A DNA stretch of 64,000 nucleotides from Capillimicrobium parvum (GTDB taxonomy: Bacteria > Actinomycetota > Thermoleophilia > Solirubrobacterales > Solirubrobacteraceae). Shown piece after piece: positions 59,996-64,000 of this stretch. A model generated the notes under the pieces. It saw only the letters and a list, made by a program, of their open reading frames with translations. It made no database searches and had not been told where the DNA came from. The translations under genes and the position numbers were made by a program. Numbering within the stretch: the first letter of the stretch is position 1; each line of letters begins with the position of its first letter. The stretch lies in NCBI RefSeq assembly GCF_021172045.1, contig NZ_CP087164.1, positions 5,394,001 through 5,458,000 on the forward strand. The letters are read 5' to 3'.

Positions 59996-61020
59996 CCCAG
60001 GTCGGGGCCGTCACGCTGACCTCGCTGTCGCACGGCGCCGGCTGCGGCTGCAAGCTGCCGGTCGCGGCGCTCGAGCCGCTCCTGCGGGGCCTGCCGCGCA
60101 GCGCCGACCCGCGGCTGCTCGTGGGCCACGAGACCTCCGACGACGCGGGGGTCGTGCAGGTGGCGCCCGACCTCGCGCTCGTGCAGACCGTCGACTTCTT
60201 CACGCCGATCGTCGACGACCCCTACGACTTCGGCCGCATCGCCGCCGCCAACGCACTGTCCGACGTCTACGCGATGGGGGGCCGACCGCTCAGCGCGCTG
60301 AGCCTCGTCGCGTTCCCGCTCGAGCGGCTCGGCGCGGAGATGCTCGCCGAGATCCTCCAGGGCGGGCTCGATGTCGTCGAGGCGGCGGGGGCGATGGTCG
60401 TCGGCGGCCACTCGATCGACGATCCCGAGCCGAAGTTCGGCCTCGCCGTCACCGGGCTCGTGCACCCCGGCGCCGTCCTCACGAACGCGGGTGGCCGTGC
60501 GGGCGACGCGCTCGTCCTGACCAAGCCGCTCGGCGTGGGCGCGATCTCGACCGCGCTCAAGCGCGGTGCCGCCGGTCCCGGGCTGCTCGACGCGGCGGTG
60601 GCGACGATGGTGGCCCTCAACGACGCGGCGTCGCAGGCGGCCCTCGCGGCCGGGGCCCACGCCGCGACCGACGTCACCGGCTTCGGCCTGCTCAACCACC
60701 TCCACGAGCTGGCGCGGGCCAGCGGCGTGGCGGCGGAGGTCGACGCGGCGGCGGTCCCGGTCCTGCCCGGCGTGCAGGAGCTCCTGCGCGGCGACGACGC
60801 CGTGTCGGGCGGCAGCCGGCGCAACCGCCTGCACGCCGAGGGCTTCACGCGCTACGAGGCGGGCGTCGAGGAATGGCGCCGGCGCCTGGTCGCCGACGCG
60901 ACGACCTCGGGCGGCCTGCTCGTCGCGGTCGACCCGGCGCGCGCCGGCGACGTGCCGGGACCGGTCGTGGGCCGGCTCGTGCACGGCGCCGCGGGCGCCG
61001 TCACGGTGCGCGCGCGCTGA
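59992..61020 (+). CDS. selD: Selenide, water dikinase
   Basis: The 342-residue product has SHGAGCGCKLP with Cys 18 and Lys 21 at the positions of E. coli Cys17 and Lys20, followed by VGHETSDDAGV, TVDFFTPIVDDPYDFGRIAA, NALSDVYAMGGRP, GGHSIDDPEPKFGLAVTG, LTKPLGVGAISTA and DVTGFGLLNHL. It makes selenophosphate from selenide and ATP in the cytoplasm, the donor for selenocysteine and 2-selenouridine. The active site is Cys, not selenocysteine. GTG 59992 overlaps the hemerythrin stop; the 3' end overlaps the convergent MMPL gene by 20 bases. No selA, selB, selenocysteine tRNA or selU is seen here. Confidence 0.95.
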   Translation: MTQVGAVTLTSLSHGAGCGCKLPVAALEPLLRGLPRSADPRLLVGHETSDDAGVVQVAPDLALVQTVDFFTPIVDDPYDFGRIAAANALSDVYAMGGRPLSALSLVAFPLERLGAEMLAEILQGGLDVVEAAGAMVVGGHSIDDPEPKFGLAVTGLVHPGAVLTNAGGRAGDALVLTKPLGVGAISTALKRGAAGPGLLDAAVATMVALNDAASQAALAAGAHAATDVTGFGLLNHLHELARASGVAAEVDAAAVPVLPGVQELLRGDDAVSGGSRRNRLHAEGFTRYEAGVEEWRRRLVADATTSGGLLVAVDPARAGDVPGPVVGRLVHGAAGAVTVRAR

Positions 61021-63112
61021 CCGCGACCTCCGGGTGGCCGCTGCCGGGCCACCACGCGCGCTCGCCGAGGACCACCGTGATCGAGGGAACGAGCAGCGCG
61101 CGGACGACGAACGTGTCGAGCAGGACGCCGAGCGCGACCGTCCCGCCGATCTGGACGAGCTGCTCGAGCGGCAGGACCGTCAGCGAGGCGAACGTGCCGG
61201 CGAGGATCAGCCCGGCGCCGGTCACGACGCCGCCGGTCGTGACGAGCGCCCGGGTGACGCCCTCCGCGGTGCCGTGCTCGCGCGCCTCGTCGCGCGCCCG
61301 GTGCATGAGGAAGATGTTGTAGTCCACCCCGAGCGCGACGAGGAAGATGAACGACATGAGCGTGAGGTTGAACGTCAGCCCGTCCTCGCCGAGCACCTTG
61401 GTGAAGAGCACGGTCGCGATGCCGAGCGTCGCCGCGAACGACGCGATCACCGTGACGATCAGGTAGAGGGGCGCCACGAGCGCGCGCAGCAGCAGGCACA
61501 GGACGGCGAAGACGACGAGCAGCGCGACCGGCACGATGATCCGCGTGTCGCTGCGGTTCGTCTCCTCGACGTCGAGGTTCTCCGCCGTGATGCCGCCCAC
61601 CGACGCCTCGTCGGTGAGCCCGGCCAGCAGCTCGCGGATCCGCTCGACGACGTGCGCGGCCGGCGAGCCGTACGGGTCCTCGTCGAGGATCACGGCGATC
61701 AGCGCCAGCTGGCCGTTCCGCGAGGCGCCCGCCGGAACCGCCGCGTCGACCTCCCGCAGGTCGTTGAGCGCGTCGAGCGCCCGTCCCGCGACCGGCACGT
61801 CGACGAGCACGATGAGCGGCGAGTTGATGCCGGGCGGGAAGTGGGCGTTCAGGAGCTCCGTGCCCTGGCCCGAGTCCGTCGTACCCAGGATGCCCTGCCC
61901 GAACCCGATCGACTGCGTGCCGACCAGGTTGCCGGCGGCGCAGACGACGAGCCCGGCGGTGATCGCGGCGATCAGCACGCGGGCGCGCCGACGCACGAGC
62001 GCCGCCACGCGGACCCAGCGCGGCGACCGCACGGGCCGGGACGCGGCCTGTGTCGGCCAGAACGCGTGCGGGCCGAGGACCGCGAGCACCGCGGGCAGCA
62101 GCGTGAACGCGGCGAGCAGCATCACGGCGATGCCGAGCGCCAGCACCGGCCCCAGCCAATGGGTCGACTCGAGGTCGGCCAGGAGCAGGACCAGCATGGC
62201 GGCGATCACGGTCGCGCCCGCCGCGCCGATCGCGGGCGCGGACCCGACGACCGCGCGCCGCAGCGCCGGCTCGTGACCGTCGCCGGCGCCCAGCTCCTCG
62301 CGGTAGCGCTGGACGATCAGCAGCGCGTAGTCGGTCCCCGCCCCGAAGATGAGGACGAGCAGCAGCATCGTGCCCTCGGCGTTGACCTGGATGGCGTCGG
62401 CTTCGATGAGCAGGTACGTCAGGCCCGCCGTGACGAGGTAGGCCGCGGCGACCACGATCAGCGGCAGGACCGCGAGCGCCGGCGCCCGGTAGACGACGAG
62501 CAGCAGCACGAGGACGAGACCCGCGGTGACGAACAGCAGCGTGCGCCCGGCGTCGTCGGCGGCCTGCTCGAAGTCCACGGCCGTGCCGGCCGGGCCGGTC
62601 ACGTGGGCCTGCAGGCCGGGCGGGGTCTGCGCGCGGACGACGCGCCGGATCTGGTGCACGGCCGGCGTGATCGCGCCCGGCACGTTGGCGTCGATGCCGA
62701 CCGGCACCACCGCCGCGTCGCCGTCGCGCGAGATGAGGCCCGCGCCGCCGAGGATGTCTGAGCGGCCGCGCTCGGTGAACGGCGCGAACGCCGGCGTGGC
62801 GCCGCGCAGGCCGAGCCGGTCGATCGAGGTGGCCATCCCGCCGATGGCCGTGCGGTCGGCCCGGGTCAGGCCGCCGTCGCGGGCGAAGACGATGAGCGCC
62901 GGGATGTCGCTGCCGCCCTGGACGCCGCCCTGGCCGAGGGCCTGGGTCGCCTTCGTCGAGTTCGAGTGGCGGGGCAGGAAGCTGGTCTGCCCGCCCTGCG
63001 TGACGTCCGGCAGCTTCGCGTGCCCCATGTAGCCGAGCACGGCGGCGGCCAGCCACGCCGCGATGACGACGAAGCGCCCTCGCCGTCCTGTAGCCCACGC
63101 CACGACCCGCAT
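61001..63112 (-). CDS. MMPL/RND-family transporter
   Basis: A 703-residue protein. Layout: membrane helix 1 (VVIAAWLAAAVLGYMGHAKL), an extracytoplasmic domain of about 130 residues, helices around 175-320 with GTDYALLIVQRYREELGAGD (the GxDY signature), a second extracytoplasmic domain about 400-510 and a second helix set with ALGVDYNIFLMHRARDEARE. Two GxDY copies and twelve helices are typical of MMPL proteins, which export lipids or glycolipids across the inner membrane. ATG 63112 is the first start. It might move lipid components of the cell envelope. The end overlaps selD by 20 bases. Confidence 0.9.
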   Translation of the reverse strand: MRVVAWATGRRGRFVVIAAWLAAAVLGYMGHAKLPDVTQGGQTSFLPRHSNSTKATQALGQGGVQGGSDIPALIVFARDGGLTRADRTAIGGMATSIDRLGLRGATPAFAPFTERGRSDILGGAGLISRDGDAAVVPVGIDANVPGAITPAVHQIRRVVRAQTPPGLQAHVTGPAGTAVDFEQAADDAGRTLLFVTAGLVLVLLLVVYRAPALAVLPLIVVAAAYLVTAGLTYLLIEADAIQVNAEGTMLLLVLIFGAGTDYALLIVQRYREELGAGDGHEPALRRAVVGSAPAIGAAGATVIAAMLVLLLADLESTHWLGPVLALGIAVMLLAAFTLLPAVLAVLGPHAFWPTQAASRPVRSPRWVRVAALVRRRARVLIAAITAGLVVCAAGNLVGTQSIGFGQGILGTTDSGQGTELLNAHFPPGINSPLIVLVDVPVAGRALDALNDLREVDAAVPAGASRNGQLALIAVILDEDPYGSPAAHVVERIRELLAGLTDEASVGGITAENLDVEETNRSDTRIIVPVALLVVFAVLCLLLRALVAPLYLIVTVIASFAATLGIATVLFTKVLGEDGLTFNLTLMSFIFLVALGVDYNIFLMHRARDEAREHGTAEGVTRALVTTGGVVTGAGLILAGTFASLTVLPLEQLVQIGGTVALGVLLDTFVVRALLVPSITVVLGERAWWPGSGHPEVAVSARAP

Positions 63113-63205
63113 GTCGAGGCGCAGTCTCCCTCACCGCGCGGTCAGGGCGAAAGCGCCGGCCGTCCTGGCGTTGAGGGTCGACAGTCCGGGTACGTCGTCA
63201 TCACC

Positions 63206-64000
63206 GTGCGGAAGCTCTCCTGCTCGTCGGGCAGTGCCGTGTTGGCGGTCGGTCTCCTCCTCTCGCTTCATCGTGCCCGGCGTGCCAGTGCAGACCTACG
63301 CCAGGCCCACGATGAAGCAGCCGCTCAGCGCCGGCGCCACGAGGGTGAGCTGCGACGGCTCCGCGAAACGATGGGACGGCATCGTGCCGCAGAGGCGCGC
63401 CTGCAGCGGGCGTGGAAGGCAGAACGCGAGTGGAGCCGCGAGCTGCGGTCGCAGATCGCCCGCCTCACCGCAGAGCCACGTCGCTCCAGCGGACGTGACG
63501 ACGTTCGGTCCCTCGTGCTCGAGGCGGCCATCGTGCTGTCCCAAGGCGATCGCGGAATCCTGCTCTCCCACGAGGACGCTGACGACGACGGCAAGCTCGA
63601 TGTCGTTCTGTCGCGCGGCTTTGATCATGACCCGCGCGACAGCGCCGTCGCCCAGCGCTTCGCGCGTGAAGTGCTCAAGCGCGATCAGATCCTTCGCGAG
63701 GACGCGCCGGCGAAGCATGGCGAGCAGTCCACCGCGGCAGATCGGGAAATCGAGTCGCTCGTCGCGATCCCGCTCTACCTTCACGACCGATTCCACGGCG
63801 TCGTCATTTGTGCCAACCGCCCCGGCGGCTTCGAGGACGTCGAAGATGCCGTGCTACTCGCACTCGGGGATCACGCGGGCGCCGCCCTGCAGCAGGGGAT
63901 GCTGCATCACCAGCTCGAGTCGGCGCACCGCGGTGCGCTCCGGACGCTCGTGGAGGCGGTTAGTGCGTTCGATCCGCTCCTGCATCGCGAGTCGGCCCGT
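63206..64000 (+). CDS. Membrane-anchored GAF-domain sensor protein, 3' end outside the window
   Basis: The open frame from GTG 63206 gives 265 residues before the window ends. An N-terminal hydrophobic segment (AVLAVGLLLSLHRAR) is followed by an Arg/Ala/Glu-rich coiled coil (about residues 35-85) and a GAF-like domain, about 95-235: VRSLVLEAAIVLSQGDRGIL, LDVVLSRGFDHDP, ESLVAIPLYLHDRFHGVVIC, and FEDVEDAVLLALGDHAGAAL. The last visible piece, ALRTLVEAVSAFDPLLHRES, is where an HD-GYP or other output domain could begin, but it is cut. The gene is divergent from the MMPL gene. Its third-position GC looks somewhat lower than that of its neighbours. Confidence 0.7.
   Translation, partial: MRKLSCSSGSAVLAVGLLLSLHRARRASADLRQAHDEAAAQRRRHEGELRRLRETMGRHRAAEARLQRAWKAEREWSRELRSQIARLTAEPRRSSGRDDVRSLVLEAAIVLSQGDRGILLSHEDADDDGKLDVVLSRGFDHDPRDSAVAQRFAREVLKRDQILREDAPAKHGEQSTAADREIESLVAIPLYLHDRFHGVVICANRPGGFEDVEDAVLLALGDHAGAALQQGMLHHQLESAHRGALRTLVEAVSAFDPLLHRESAR

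Noticed and set aside
59992-60070. SelD as a selenoprotein
   Set aside because: The catalytic position is encoded by a Cys codon (TGC), not TGA.
60566-62761. A 731-codon open frame on the plus strand through the MMPL gene, with many Glu/Asp/Arg/His residues
   Set aside because: It mirrors membrane-segment codons of the MMPL transporter on the other strand and overlaps selD. No motifs, no start signal.
63296-63796. A 166-codon minus-strand frame near the right edge
   Set aside because: The plus strand here encodes a GAF-domain protein with recognisable motifs; the minus frame has no motif or promoter.

Overview
The window is very GC-rich, with G or C at almost every third codon position. GTG and TTG starts are frequent, and many genes have an actinobacterial TANNNT -10 box placed directly against the start codon. 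I infer a high-GC actinobacterium. The gene style (coiled-coil glycosyltransferases, O-antigen ligases with TPR tails) would fit the class Thermoleophilia/Solirubrobacterales, but there is no rRNA or other phylogenetic marker, so this is only a guess.

About 56 kb (2-56157) is one large cell-surface glycan locus. Region by region: 2-6745 has two GT4 enzymes, a methyltransferase, a degenerate two-domain glycosyltransferase, a GT92/DUF23-like enzyme and an FkbM methyltransferase. 6768-12139 has a Wzx-like flippase with an unexpected sigma-region-4-like tail, a zinc-ribbon methyltransferase, a ParB-like/methyltransferase fusion, a P-loop protein and a lipoprotein. 12233-18071 has tandemly duplicated sulfotransferases, tandemly duplicated GT61 enzymes, a hexapeptide acyltransferase and a methyltransferase. 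18009-35652 has three very large multidomain glycosyltransferases with N-terminal or internal coiled coils, an AlgX-like O-acyltransferase candidate, two carbohydrate deacetylase-like proteins and more methyltransferases. 35813-43703 has a Wzy/WaaL-like ligase with a TPR tail, secreted low-complexity proteins and three secreted TIM-barrel (glycoside-hydrolase-like) proteins. 43831-46728 is a sugar-nucleotide operon (epimerase, DegT aminotransferase, nucleotidyltransferase). 46815-56157 has further GT2/GT4 enzymes, a second secreted-protein/ligase pair and a methyltransferase.

From 56162 onward the content changes: a zinc-ribbon/PH-like protein, a GPP34 (GOLPH3-like) protein, an apparently frameshifted 14-TM MFS exporter in an overlapping operon with a hemerythrin-like protein and selenide water dikinase (SelD), an MMPL transporter, and the start of a membrane-anchored GAF sensor that runs off the end.

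Together the first 56 kb can make activated sugars (43831-46728), assemble and decorate glycans (about 16 glycosyltransferases; methyl, acyl and possibly sulfate transfer), flip them (6768-8786), polymerise or ligate them (two ligases) and trim them outside the cell. No initiating phosphoglycosyltransferase is seen, so the locus probably continues to the left. Notable non-coding features are pervasive leaderless promoters, a 162-bp palindrome at a convergent junction, and a leader in which a hairpin arm can alternatively mask a Shine-Dalgarno site. Two single-base frameshifts (about 40895 and 57754) deserve a check against reads. No stretch longer than 300 bases lacks a gene. No tRNA, rRNA, CRISPR array or insertion sequence was recognised.
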